From Planctomycetota bacterium (GTDB taxonomy: Bacteria > Planctomycetota > Phycisphaerae > FEN-1346), in contig JAUVZF010000035.1 in the NCBI GenBank assembly GCA_030602705.1, forward strand, positions 1 through 39,311: 39,311 nt of DNA, given 5' to 3'. The notes under the pieces were generated by a model that saw only the letters and a program-made list of their open reading frames with translations, searched no databases and was not told where the DNA came from. The position numbers and the translations under genes were made by a program. Below are positions 23,492 to 31,277 of this stretch, piece after piece (the stretch's first letter is position 1; the number at the start of each line of letters is the position of its first letter).

Positions 23492-24819
23492 GCACGCGCC
23501 ACGCCGCCACCGCCGCGCCGCGTTTAGCCGCCGCCGGCGGCGTGTCCGCCAGTGCTTCTCAGCCGTGTGCCACGGCCGGCGTGTCCGCCAGTGCTTCTCA
23601 GCCGTGTGCCACGGCCGGTCTTGCCCGGCCGTGCGTTTTTCGAGCGTGTGCCACGGCCGGTCTTGCCCGGCCGTGCGTTTTTCGAGCCCCCGGCGCCCAC
23701 CTGGTTGCGGTGCTTGCCGCCGTCCTGCTCCTGACCGTCCTGGCCGCCACGTCCTTCGGCTGGAGCCGGACGGGTCACTTCCTGATCACCGAGGAGGCGG
23801 TCGAGCGTCTGCCCGAGCCGTTGCGCGGATGGTTTGCAGCGCCCCCGGCCCTTGCGCGCTTGAAGCAAGCCTCGGCCGCCCCCGACGACTGGGCCAGCAA
23901 CGGGTCGGACCACTACCGCCCCGACCCAGTACGGGTCCGTATGGACGAGCGGCCGCGGCACTTCCTCAACATCGACGCCCTGACCGATGAGCCGTACCCC
24001 TTCAAGGACTTCCCTCGCGACCGCGCGAAGGCCGAGGAACGGTTCGGCGCCGAGGCGCTGGCGACACACGGTTCGGTGCCGTGGGCCGCCGCCGACGCCC
24101 TGTCGCGCCTGACCGACGCCCTGACCGCCGGCCGCACACCCGCCGTCTTTTGCGAGGCCGGCGCGCTGGCCCACTACGCCGCCGACCTCCACCAGCCGCT
24201 CCACACGACGGCAAACTACAACGGCCGGCAGACCGGCAACCACGGCATCCACAAGGCGCTGGAGGTCGGCCTCCTGGCCCGGTTCGAGGACTTCTACGCG
24301 GGCGAACTCCGCCGCCGGCGACGCCAGGAGATGTTCCTCGACGACCCGCCGGACGCCCTGTTCAACTGGCTCATCGCCGCACACGACCGCGTGGGGCCCA
24401 TCCTCGAGGCCGACTCCGTCGCACGGCACCGGACCCGCTACAACCCGGCCCAGCATCCCGAGGACCTGGGCGACGTGACCTCGAAGCGAGCCCGGCCGTA
24501 CTACGAGTCGCTGCGGCAGGAACTGAAGCGACGCGGCTCGCCCGAGGCCGCCGCCATGCGCGACGCCGCCGCACACCTGGCCGACCTCCTCTACACCGCC
24601 TGGGTCCAGGCCGGCAAGCCGCAGCAGCACCCCCCGTCGACACAGCCGCAGGACGAAAGGCAGCCGGTGACGCAGTACCTGATCATCGGCGCGGCCGTGG
24701 CGATGCTGCTGTCGCTCCTCTGGCCGCGCCGGCGTCCCCCCAAGCCGGTCGCAGACTCTCCAAAGGAGTCTGCGACCTTCGGAGACGGCGCCGGGCCGGA
24801 CGAACCGCCTCGCCGGTAG
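23488..24819 (+). CDS. S1/P1-nuclease / phospholipase C-like zinc hydrolase with repeat-expanded leader
   Basis: Seen: 443 aa from ATG 23488, overlapping the TPR gene stop (ATGA). The mature part starts FGWSRTGHFLI (N-terminal Trp zinc ligand, about residue 91) and contains GALAHYAADLHQPLHT, GNHGIHKALEVGLLARF and DDW, the zinc ligand set of S1/P1 nuclease and phospholipase C. A C-terminal hydrophobic helix (YLIIGAAVAMLLSLLW, about 392-407) precedes a tail encoded partly by a hairpin repeat near 24757. Residues about 18-67 come from tandem repeats in front of the hydrophobic signal. Known: members cleave single-stranded nucleic acid or phospholipid. Inference: an envelope-anchored zinc hydrolase; substrate not determined. 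Confidence 0.85.
   Translation: MSTRHAATAAPRLAAAGGVSASASQPCATAGVSASASQPCATAGLARPCVFRACATAGLARPCVFRAPGAHLVAVLAAVLLLTVLAATSFGWSRTGHFLITEEAVERLPEPLRGWFAAPPALARLKQASAAPDDWASNGSDHYRPDPVRVRMDERPRHFLNIDALTDEPYPFKDFPRDRAKAEERFGAEALATHGSVPWAAADALSRLTDALTAGRTPAVFCEAGALAHYAADLHQPLHTTANYNGRQTGNHGIHKALEVGLLARFEDFYAGELRRRRRQEMFLDDPPDALFNWLIAAHDRVGPILEADSVARHRTRYNPAQHPEDLGDVTSKRARPYYESLRQELKRRGSPEAAAMRDAAAHLADLLYTAWVQAGKPQQHPPSTQPQDERQPVTQYLIIGAAVAMLLSLLWPRRRPPKPVADSPKESATFGDGAGPDEPPRR
23539..23688. repeat. Tandem in-frame repeats in the leader of the S1/P1-like gene
   Basis: A 39-bp unit (starts GGCGTGTCCGCCAGTGCTTC) repeats exactly at 23539 and 23578. A 42-bp unit (starts GGTCTTGCCCGGCCGTGCG) follows at 23617 and as a partial copy at 23659. 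Both are multiples of three, so the frame is kept. Confidence 0.85.
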
Positions 24820-24826
24820 GCTGCCC

Positions 24827-25261
24827 ATGGCCACACGCCCCACGACGTTCCGGGTCGTCTCGTTCGGCTGTAAGGTCAACCAGGCCGAGGGCCGGGTCCT
24901 GGCCGCACGCCTCCGCGAACTCGGCCTCGAAGAAGCCGGCGCCGAGGCCGACCCTTCGACGGCCTCAGGGCAGCGCCTCGTCATCATCAATACCTGCACT
25001 GTGACGGCCGAGGCCGCACGCCAGGGACGCCAGTGCGCCCGCCGGGCCGTCCGCGATGGGGCCGAGACCATCGTGACCGGCTGCGCCGCCCATCCCGCCG
25101 CCCGCGACGAGGCGCTGCGCAACATCGACGGCCTGCATCTCGTCGAGGCCGACAAGGACCGCCTCCTCGAGACGCTCAGCCGCGACGGCGCGTTAGGCAT
25201 GTTGCCCCGCGCGACACGCAAGCCCCGCGCGACGCGCAAGCCCCGCGCGACAACGCGTTAG
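24827..25261 (+). CDS. mtaB: MtaB N-terminal domain (frameshifted gene, first part)
   Basis: Seen: 144 aa from ATG 24827. The N-terminal methylthiotransferase domain has SFGCKVNQAEGRVL, NTCTVTAEAARQ and VTGCAAHPAARD, giving the three cysteines that bind the auxiliary 4Fe-4S cluster. The frame ends at a TAG (25259-25261) in a GC-rich repeat array; the radical SAM half continues in a frame shifted by one base. Known: MtaB makes the 2-methylthio group of ms2t6A37 in tRNA. As written the gene cannot give one full chain unless frameshifting occurs. A sequencing error in this difficult repeat is an alternative. Confidence 0.85.
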   Translation: MATRPTTFRVVSFGCKVNQAEGRVLAARLRELGLEEAGAEADPSTASGQRLVIINTCTVTAEAARQGRQCARRAVRDGAETIVTGCAAHPAARDEALRNIDGLHLVEADKDRLLETLSRDGALGMLPRATRKPRATRKPRATTR

Positions 25262-25427
25262 CCGCGGGGCTTGCCCCGCGCGACACGCAAGCCCCGCGCG
25301 ACACGCAAGCCCCGCGCGACGACGAGTTAGCCGCGGGGCTTGCCCCGCGCGACACGCAAGCCCCGCGCGACGACGGGTTAGCCGCGGGGCTTGCCCCGCG
25401 CGCCGCGCAAGCGCGGCGGCTAACGCG
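25192..25427. repeat. GC-rich tandem repeat array inside mtaB
   Basis: Four units beginning GTTAG (25192, 25257, 25326, 25377) hold copies of an 18-bp element (ACACGCAAGCCCCGCGCG) and GCCGCGGGGCTTGCCCCGCG palindromes. The outer unit is about 51 bp. The first unit is 4 bases shorter (GTTAGGCATGTTGCCCC against GTTAGCCGCGGGGCTTGCCCC), which accounts for the frame change in mtaB. Confidence 0.82.
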
Positions 25428-26337
25428 TGACCTCACGCCATCGACGGCCCGCAGCCGCGCCATGCTCAAGGTCCAGGACGGCTGCCCCGAAGCCTGCGCC
25501 TACTGCATCGTGCCGCTGGTCCGCCCGGCCGTCCGCTCGACGCCTGCCGAGGAGGCCGTGCGGCAACTGGCGGCCCTGGTGGCGGAGGGCTACCGCGAGG
25601 TCGTGATCTGCGGCATCCACCTGGGGCTCTACGGAGCGGACTTGGCGCCGCGGACCGGCCTGGTGGACCTCCTGGAGCGGATGCTGACGGTGCCGGGCCT
25701 CGGGCGGCTGCGCCTGTCGAGCATCGCGCCGCTGGAGGTGAGCGACCGGCTGCTGGCCCTCGTGCAGTCGGAACCCGAGCGGCTGTGCCCGCACATTCAC
25801 GTCTCGCTCCAGTCGGGCGACGACGGGGTCCTGGCGCGGATGGGCCGGCCGTACACGACGGGCGAGTTCCTGGACGTGGTCCGCCGCATCCGCGAGGCGC
25901 TGCCCCTGCCGGCCGTCACGACGGACGTGCTCGTCGGCTTTCCGGGCGAGACCGAGGAGGCGTTTGCCGGCACGCTCCGCCTTTGCCGCCAGACGGGCTT
26001 CTCGCGGATCCACGCCTTCCCGTTCTCGCCGCGTCCCGGCACGCGCGCCGCCGCGATGCCCGACCACGTGCCGCGCGAGACGATCCGCGCTCGCCGCCGG
26101 GCGGTCTCGGCACTCGGCGATGCCCTTGCCGCCCGGTACCGCGAGTCGCTCGTCGGCCGCACGGCCCGCGTCGTCCTCGAAACGCTCCATCCGGACGGTT
26201 CGGCCGACGGACTGTCGCAGCGGTACGTCCGCGTCCACGTCCGCGGGCCGCTGCCTGCGGGCGCCGCGCGGCGCGAGATCCTGCCCGTGCGGCTCCTCCG
26301 CACCGCGGGCGACCACCTTGAAGCCGAGGCGAGTTGA
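25258..26337 (+). CDS. mtaB: MtaB radical SAM domain and TRAM end (frameshifted gene, second part)
   Basis: Seen: an open frame from the repeat array to stop 26337, about 359 aa with the first 60 from the array. First internal ATG is 25462. The radical SAM motif is DGCPEACAYCIVPLVRP, with cysteines in a CxxxCxxC spacing, followed by GYREVVICGIHLGLYG, IHVSLQSGDDGVL, TDVLVGFPGETEEAF and FPFSPRPGTRAA. A C-terminal TRAM-like beta region (RYVRVHVRGPLPA) follows. All catalytic motifs are present. Known: radical SAM domain of the MiaB/MtaB family. The N-terminal domain is in another frame, so activity depends on frameshifting or on the sequence being wrong. Confidence 0.83.
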   Translation, partial: LAAGLAPRDTQAPRDTQAPRDDELAAGLAPRDTQAPRDDGLAAGLAPRAAQARRLTRDLTPSTARSRAMLKVQDGCPEACAYCIVPLVRPAVRSTPAEEAVRQLAALVAEGYREVVICGIHLGLYGADLAPRTGLVDLLERMLTVPGLGRLRLSSIAPLEVSDRLLALVQSEPERLCPHIHVSLQSGDDGVLARMGRPYTTGEFLDVVRRIREALPLPAVTTDVLVGFPGETEEAFAGTLRLCRQTGFSRIHAFPFSPRPGTRAAAMPDHVPRETIRARRRAVSALGDALAARYRESLVGRTARVVLETLHPDGSADGLSQRYVRVHVRGPLPAGAARREILPVRLLRTAGDHLEAEAS

Positions 26338-26364
26338 CGCCGCCACTGAAGTTCCGCGACAGCC

Positions 26365-26445
26365 GGGTGGCACGGCAGCCCGCAAGGGCGGCCGTGGTGA
26401 ACGTTCGGCGCCCACGGCCGCGGCTGCGCCGCTGCCGTGCCACCC
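26365..26445. repeat. GGGTGGCACGG-flanked element, copy 3
   Basis: An 81-bp element starts GGGTGGCACGG (26365) and ends CCGTGCCACCC (26445). It lies in the 5' leader of aroA, 59 bp before its ATG. A second GTGCCACCCATGG follows at once. The leader has no other recognised feature. Confidence 0.8.
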
Positions 26446-26504
26446 ATGACACGTGCCACCCATGGCGCTTGCAACGGGCGGCGTCGGCCGCTACAGTCTG
26501 CGGC

Positions 26505-27800
26505 ATGTCTGCGCGAGAGATAACGCCCGCCTCCGGGCCGGTGCGCGGCACGATTCGGCCGCCGGGGTCGCGGAGCATCACCAACCGGGCGCTCGTGGTG
26601 GCGGCGCTGGCCGACGGCGAGTCCGTCCTGGAGGCGGTCGGCCTCTCGGACGACACGCACGTCTGCGCCGGGGCCCTGCGGACGATCGGCATCGCCGTCC
26701 AGGTCGATGAGGCCGGACGGCGCATGCGCGTCTCGGGCTGCGGCGGGCGCGTTCCGGCCGGGCCGGCCGAGATCGACACCGGCGAGTCGGGCACCGCCAC
26801 GCGGTTCATCACGGCCCTGGTGGCGGCGGGGTGCGGACGGTACCGCATCGACGTGGCGCCGCGGATGCGCGAGCGACCGATCCAGGACCTTCTGGACGGC
26901 CTGGCGGCGCTCGGCGTCCGGGCCGGCAGCGAGACGGGCACCGGCTGTCCGCCGGTGGTCATCGAGACCTCCGGCCTGGCAGCCGGCACGGTGAGACTCA
27001 GCGGGGCCGTCTCGAGCCAGTACCTGTCGGGCCTGCTGATGGCGGCGCCGACGGCGGCGGGGCCGGTGACCATCAAGGTGACGGGCGAGGTCGTCTCGAA
27101 ACCGTTCATCGATATGACGGTGGCCGTGATGCAGGCGTTCGGCGTGGAGGTTGCCCGCGACGGCTACGCGCGGTTCGCGGTGCCCGCGCCCGCCTTCTAT
27201 CGCGCTCGCACCTGGGCCGTGGAGCCCGATGCCGCCAGCGCGAGTTACTTTCTCGCTGCCGCGGCCGCCACCGGCGGGCGGGTAACCATCGACGGTCTGA
27301 CGCGCGCGAGCGTCCAGGGCGCGGCCCGTTTCCCCGACGTCCTGCGCGAGATGGGCTGCGACCTCGAGTGGACCGACGCGGGCGTGACCGTGACGGGCCC
27401 CGAGCGCCTGTCGGGCATCCGGATCGACATGAACGCGATGCCCGACATGGTGCTGACCCTGGCGCCGCTCGCGCTTCTGGCGCGTGGCCGCACGGTCATC
27501 GAGAACGTGGCGAACCTGCGGGTGAAGGAATCCGACCGCCTGGCGGCCCTGGCGACGGAACTCCGCAGGCTGGGGGCAAAGGTCGAGGAGCATCCGGACG
27601 GCCTGTCGATCGTGCCGCCGAAGGCGATTCAGCCCGCCCGGATCGCCACCTATAATGACCACCGCATGGCGATGGGGATGGCGATCGTCGGCCTGGCAGC
27701 GCCCGGTATCCGCATCGCGGATCCGCAGTGCGTTGCCAAGACGTACCCGGAGTTCTTCGAGGACCTGCAGCGCCTGGTGCGCTGCGAGCCGCGACCATAA
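26505..27800 (+). CDS. aroA: 3-phosphoshikimate 1-carboxyvinyltransferase (EPSP synthase)
   Basis: Seen: 431 aa from ATG 26505, no strong ribosome-binding site. Motifs in order: PPGSRSITNRALVVAALADGES (N-terminal substrate loop), DTGESGTATRFI, RMRERPIQDLLDGL, VSSQYLSGLLMAAP, VEPDAASASYFLAAAAATGG, NMPDMVLTLAPLAL (as DMNAMPDMVL), LRVKESDRLAALATELRRLGA and TYNDHRMAMGMAIVG. Known: transfers enolpyruvate from PEP to shikimate 3-phosphate in aromatic amino-acid synthesis. Odd: the first motif has GSRS where most enzymes have GSKS (Lys22 in E. coli). The last codons and stop overlap a dispersed repeat (27787-27810). Downstream neighbours are not aro genes. Confidence 0.93.
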   Translation: MSAREITPASGPVRGTIRPPGSRSITNRALVVAALADGESVLEAVGLSDDTHVCAGALRTIGIAVQVDEAGRRMRVSGCGGRVPAGPAEIDTGESGTATRFITALVAAGCGRYRIDVAPRMRERPIQDLLDGLAALGVRAGSETGTGCPPVVIETSGLAAGTVRLSGAVSSQYLSGLLMAAPTAAGPVTIKVTGEVVSKPFIDMTVAVMQAFGVEVARDGYARFAVPAPAFYRARTWAVEPDAASASYFLAAAAATGGRVTIDGLTRASVQGAARFPDVLREMGCDLEWTDAGVTVTGPERLSGIRIDMNAMPDMVLTLAPLALLARGRTVIENVANLRVKESDRLAALATELRRLGAKVEEHPDGLSIVPPKAIQPARIATYNDHRMAMGMAIVGLAAPGIRIADPQCVAKTYPEFFEDLQRLVRCEPRP

Positions 27801-27872
27801 GGGAGCGGTCTGAGCCACGTTTGGCCGTCGCCGGCTGGTGCGCTGCCGAGCCGCGACCGCAAGGGAGCGGTC
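27787..27872. repeat. Two copies of the AGCCGCGACCxxAAGGGAGC repeat
   Basis: Copies at 27787-27810 (across the aroA stop) and 27849-27872. In reverse complement the family reads CCGCTCCCTCACGGTCGCGG and also occurs at 3731, 17529, 30055 and 38970. The stretch 27801-27976 holds no gene. Confidence 0.8.
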
Positions 27873-27976
27873 AGGTACCGGCGCATGCGCTGCCGAGCGA
27901 AAGCACGGCAGCCGGCGCGTGCGCTGATCAGGCGTAAGTCTTTGTGGGTCAAGGCCTTGGGGAGGAGTCGTCGGGG

Positions 27977-28633
27977 GTGAACGCCGCACGGAGAATCCGA
28001 AGTCCAGCCCCGTACCGGGCCGGCGTGGTCGTCCTTGTGCTTGCGATGGGATTCTGCGCCGGGTGCAGTCGCCGCGGCTGGCGCTGGGGCGGCAAGCAGA
28101 GCCGGCGCGACGTTTACGTGAACCTCATGACGCCGGTCCAGCAGGCCAAGTACGCCTACATGGAGGCCACAAGGCGGCCCGTGAGCCTCAGACTGGCCTA
28201 TCTTCAGGAAATTGGGGTTTATCAAACGTGGGCCGAACAGCCGAAAACAGTTCAGGATGCCATCCTGCGCCGCGAGGTGCTGGAGGGCATGACGCCGCTG
28301 CAGGTCCGGATGGCTTGGGGACCTCCACCCGGTCCGTACGGCCATACGGCCCGTACGGCAGGCACCTTGAAAACGGGTGCTGGAAGGCACCCGTCCGAAA
28401 AGGATCCTGTCCTTGTCCTTGTCAAACCGGGCGCCGGCGGCGCCGAAACGGGCACCTTCGGCGGCTTCACAGAAGGACGCCGGGACGAAACCCTCCCGGC
28501 CGAACGCGCTGCCGGACACTCACGCATCATCTGGGAGTACGGAATCCGGACCCAGAAGGTCGGCGGGAGCAGTTATGAGCGAAGCGTGTGTTTCTTCGAC
28601 GACCGTGTCCTGTGGGTCCGTTCGCCCGGCTGA
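27977..28633 (+). CDS. BamE/SmpA-like lipoprotein with a large insert
   Basis: Seen: 218 aa from GTG 27977, with GGGGAGGAG about 9 bp upstream. The signal ends in LVLAMGFCAGC (Cys about residue 30). The middle has LEGMTPLQVRMAWGPP and the end WEYGIRTQKVGGSSYERSV and CFFDDRVLWVR, matching the GMTxxQV... WEY ...F.dgrV pattern of BamE/SmpA. Between them, about 60 residues of Gly/Pro/Thr-rich sequence (28331-28500) look foreign, with GTACGGCC palindromes and inverted segments. Known: BamE helps outer-membrane protein insertion. Inference: related fold, function uncertain. It overlaps the next gene by 59 bp. Confidence 0.68.
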   Translation: MNAARRIRSPAPYRAGVVVLVLAMGFCAGCSRRGWRWGGKQSRRDVYVNLMTPVQQAKYAYMEATRRPVSLRLAYLQEIGVYQTWAEQPKTVQDAILRREVLEGMTPLQVRMAWGPPPGPYGHTARTAGTLKTGAGRHPSEKDPVLVLVKPGAGGAETGTFGGFTEGRRDETLPAERAAGHSRIIWEYGIRTQKVGGSSYERSVCFFDDRVLWVRSPG

Positions 28634-29891
28634 TGCCCCACCGCCCCCTCCGCTGCGGCTGCTTCTGGTTACCGGCCGCGCCGAAACCGCCGCCCCCCTG
28701 GCGGCCGCCTTCGATCCCGCCTTCTTTACCATCACGATTGCCGACGAGGGTGCTGTGCCCATCGCAGACTCCGCCGAAGGCGTCCGGTCCCAGAAGGACA
28801 AGGACTTTGGAGAGGACTTCGACGCCGACTCCGGCGGCGCTGCACGCTGCTTCGCAGAGCAGGACGCCGTTCTCGTGGACCTGGCGCCCGGCTCTCCGGG
28901 CGCCCTCCAACGGGCCGTCGAGACGACGGCGCGGCTGCGCAACAGCCCGCTGCCCGTGCTTGTCGTCAGCGGACACCTGCCGCGCGAGGACCGCATCGCC
29001 CTGTACCGCGCGGGCGCTGTGGGCTTCGTGGACGCCGGCGATGACGGTGAAGAGGTTGCGGCACGGATCGCGAGTCTGCTCGTCACGAAACGGACGGGCG
29101 CCCGGGCGCTGCGGCGTCTGCGGAGCCACTCGCGTCGCCTGGACGAGCAGTTGCGTCTGGCCCAGCGGTTGCAGATGGATTTTTTGCCGCAGCGGATGCC
29201 GGTTCTCGAATCGGTGCGGTTCGCCGCCCGCCTCGAGCCCGCCGCCTGGGTCGCGGGCGATTTCTACGACGTCTTCCGCCTCGACGAGCAGCACGTCGGG
29301 TTCTACGTGGCCGACGCCGTGGGCCACGGCATTCCGGCGGCCCTGCTGACGGTGTTCGTCAGAACAGGGCTCCAGACGAAACGCATCCACGAGAACCAGT
29401 ACGACCTCGTCCCGCCCGAGGAGGTCATGCGCCTGCTGAACGCCGACCTCCTGTCGGCCGAACTCCAGGAGGCGCCGTTCGTGACCATGGTGTACGGCAT
29501 CTACAACCAGGCGACGCGCGAGTGCACCTACGCCCGGGCCGGTCACCCCAAGCCGCTGCTGCTGGGCCCGAAAGGCGATCTCCAGCAACTCGAAGGCGAG
29601 GGACCGCTCCTGGGCATCTTTTCGGATGCGACGTTCGCGGCCGGCCGCCGCCGCCTGGAACCCGGACAGCGGCTCATCCTCTACACCGACGGCGCCGAAC
29701 GCGTCGAGCCCAACCGCGCCGCCAGCACCGACCGCCTGTTCGAGATCATTCGGACGGCATCGCTGCTGCCCATCGAGGCGCTTCTGGATTCGATCCTCGA
29801 CGCCGTCCGCGGCGCCACCGGCGGCTGTCGCCTCGCAGACGACGTGACACTGCTGGCGCTGGAAGTAACGGCCGACGAACAGGACGAGTGA
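28575..29891 (+). CDS. PP2C/SpoIIE-type phosphatase with receiver-like N-terminus
   Basis: Seen: 438 aa from ATG 28575 (GGGAGC upstream), overlapping the lipoprotein gene by 59 bp in another frame. N-terminal residues to about 175 look like a receiver: LRLLLVTGRAE, VLVDLAPGSPGAL (possible phospho-Asp), PVLVVSGHLPREDRIALYRAGAVGFVDAG. About 40 residues inside it (28753-28870) look inserted. A helical linker RLAQRLQMDFLPQRMP follows, then the SpoIIE domain with AGDFYDVFRL, VADAVGHGIPAALL, ILYTDGAERVEPN and CRLADDVTLLALE, metal Asp residues present. Known: such proteins dephosphorylate Ser/Thr anti-sigma antagonists. Inference: a two-component-controlled Ser/Thr phosphatase, partner not in this window. 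Confidence 0.88.
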   Translation: MSEACVSSTTVSCGSVRPADAPPPPPLRLLLVTGRAETAAPLAAAFDPAFFTITIADEGAVPIADSAEGVRSQKDKDFGEDFDADSGGAARCFAEQDAVLVDLAPGSPGALQRAVETTARLRNSPLPVLVVSGHLPREDRIALYRAGAVGFVDAGDDGEEVAARIASLLVTKRTGARALRRLRSHSRRLDEQLRLAQRLQMDFLPQRMPVLESVRFAARLEPAAWVAGDFYDVFRLDEQHVGFYVADAVGHGIPAALLTVFVRTGLQTKRIHENQYDLVPPEEVMRLLNADLLSAELQEAPFVTMVYGIYNQATRECTYARAGHPKPLLLGPKGDLQQLEGEGPLLGIFSDATFAAGRRRLEPGQRLILYTDGAERVEPNRAASTDRLFEIIRTASLLPIEALLDSILDAVRGATGGCRLADDVTLLALEVTADEQDE

Positions 29892-30203
29892 GCCGGTGCC
29901 GATGCACTTACGATGTGAATTCGCCTTGGCTCGGGGCACGGCGTAAGGTGCGTGCATAACACGCTCCGCCGCGCCCTCTGCGTTAAGATCTGTCGCCGTT
30001 GCCGCGCGCCTTTGGCCTTTGTCATTTGTCATTCGTCATTGGCCCTGCGAGTACGCGCTCCCCTTCGGGTCGCGGCTAAAAGGGCCGTTGCCGTTCAATC
30101 CGCGTTCCCGGTGCATTCCCCTTGCACGGCACCGTCCCCGCTGCCAAAACCCGCACCAGGGGGGCAGGATGTCTGGGGCGCTTCCCAAACGGAAAGAAGA
30201 GGC
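29892..30203. repeat. Intergenic repeat patch with left island boundary
   Basis: The 21-bp sequence TGCACTTACGATGTGAATTC(G) at 29903-29923 recurs at 33655-33675 in the same orientation. GTCATTTGTCATTCGTCATT-type simple repeat is at 30021. A copy of the GCTCCC...GTCGCGGCT family is at 30055-30077. No gene. Confidence 0.7.
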
Positions 30204-30282
30204 TTGACGACACGCGGGGGGGCGTATAAGTATGGTAGGTCTTGCTCGGCGTCGCGTGACGCCGCGAACGCTAAACACGTAG
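30204..30282 (+). promoter_or_regulatory. Probable promoter and leader of the SGNH esterase gene
   Basis: TTGACG (30204-30209) with TATAAG (30225-30230) at 15-bp spacing, or TAAGTA (30227) at 17 bp. ACGCTAAACACGTA, a motif seen five times in the window, lies at 30268-30281 in the leader. GGAG (about 30296) serves the ATG at 30308. Confidence 0.45.
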
Positions 30283-30307
30283 TATTCCTTTTTGTGGAGA
30301 TGTATCA

Positions 30308-31003
30308 ATGAAACGTTTACTGTTACTGTCGCTTTCTTGTTTGGTTCTTTGCAGTCTCGTTGCCGCCGCGTCGGCAGCTGACGGCAAGCACCTGTTTATC
30401 CTTTCGGGTCAGTCGAACATGTGGGCGTTGAATCCTGATCTTTCTTTCACGCCAACGGTACAGAAAGAGTTTGGCGCCGACAATGTGATCGTTGTCAAAA
30501 AAGCCTGGGGCGGATGTCCCATCAGTCAATGGTACAAGCAGTGGAAACCGAATCCGAACGCTGCCGTCGCGAAGGGTAACGGAAAATACTATGACCTGCT
30601 AATGGTTGACGTCAACGAGGCGATCAAAGGAAAGAAGATTGATACGGTCACTTTCGTATGGATGCAAGGCGAATTCGATGCGAACCGGGGACGTCATAAC
30701 GCCTACGAGGATAGCCTGACCGGCTTGATCAAGCAGCTTGGCGATGACATGAAGCGAGAGGATCTCAATTTTGTCATCGGTCGAATCAGTGATTGGGGAC
30801 TGCATTTAAACCACGCTCCTAAATGGGAGATCGTTCGCAAGGCGCAGGTCGCGGTTGCGGAAAAGTCACCGCGCGGCGAGTGGATCGATACCGACGACCT
30901 AAACGGACCGGAAAATGGTCTCCATATGACTCCGAAAGGATACGTCGAAATGGGAAAACGCTTCGCCGGCAAGGCGATTAAGTTGATTCAAGGAGAGAAA
31001 TGA
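30308..31003 (+). CDS. Secreted sialate O-acetylesterase-type SGNH hydrolase
   Basis: Seen: 231 aa from ATG 30308 (GGAG upstream). A signal peptide (MKRLLLLSLSCLVLCSLVAA) ends about residue 24. Block I is ILSGQSNMW with the catalytic Ser; later come FVWMQGEFDANR and a C-terminal DDLNGPENGLHMTPKGY with the Asp/His pair. Known: this SASA family deacetylates sialic acids or other acetylated glycans and is common in planctomycetes. Base composition is clearly lower in GC than the flanks. It is followed at once by a fragment starting inside its stop (31000). Inference: a glycan-degradation gene acquired with the island. Confidence 0.88.
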   Translation: MKRLLLLSLSCLVLCSLVAAASAADGKHLFILSGQSNMWALNPDLSFTPTVQKEFGADNVIVVKKAWGGCPISQWYKQWKPNPNAAVAKGNGKYYDLLMVDVNEAIKGKKIDTVTFVWMQGEFDANRGRHNAYEDSLTGLIKQLGDDMKREDLNFVIGRISDWGLHLNHAPKWEIVRKAQVAVAEKSPRGEWIDTDDLNGPENGLHMTPKGYVEMGKRFAGKAIKLIQGEK

Positions 31004-31203
31004 TCGTTTGTGGATCGAACATTAGCCAAACTGAGGAGACTATCACGCGACGAATCACCCTCGTGCTGGTAATGGCTGCACTCGCAACAACCGCCTCGAC
31101 AGGGAATGTGCAGGCCCAGCAGGAGGTCCGCCGAAGCTCGAAGAGCGACGGGGGATCGCTGCGCCGAACCCACACGTGCGGCCATAGCCACTCGTCGGTT
31201 TGA
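31000..31203 (+). pseudogene. Signal-peptide stub of a lost secreted protein
   Basis: Seen: 67 aa starting at ATG 31000, overlapping the esterase stop. ETITRRITLVLVMAALATTA and STGNVQAQQ look like a Lys/Arg-plus-hydrophobic export signal, but after about residue 42 the sequence is low-complexity and ends at 31203. No domain follows. Inference: the 5' end of an exported enzyme gene whose body is deleted; could also be a short secreted peptide. Confidence 0.5.
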
Positions 31204-31277
31204 GGCGCAGCTTCGCCAGGCTCAATTATTGACGAGTAGTACAGAAACTCAACCAATCAAGATGAAAGGCCACGATC

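Noticed and set aside
23524-25239. Long minus-strand frame over the S1/P1-like gene and mtaB
   Set aside because: Plus-strand genes show zinc-ligand and iron-sulfur motifs; this antisense frame shows none and merely follows the GC bias.
25192-25427. Possible CRISPR array in the mtaB repeat
   Set aside because: Units are adjacent or nested without unique spacers of constant length, and no cas genes are near.
25797-27989. 730-codon minus-strand frame antisense to aroA and mtaB
   Set aside because: No motif, Arg/Pro-rich, and fully opposed by AroA, whose motifs are complete.
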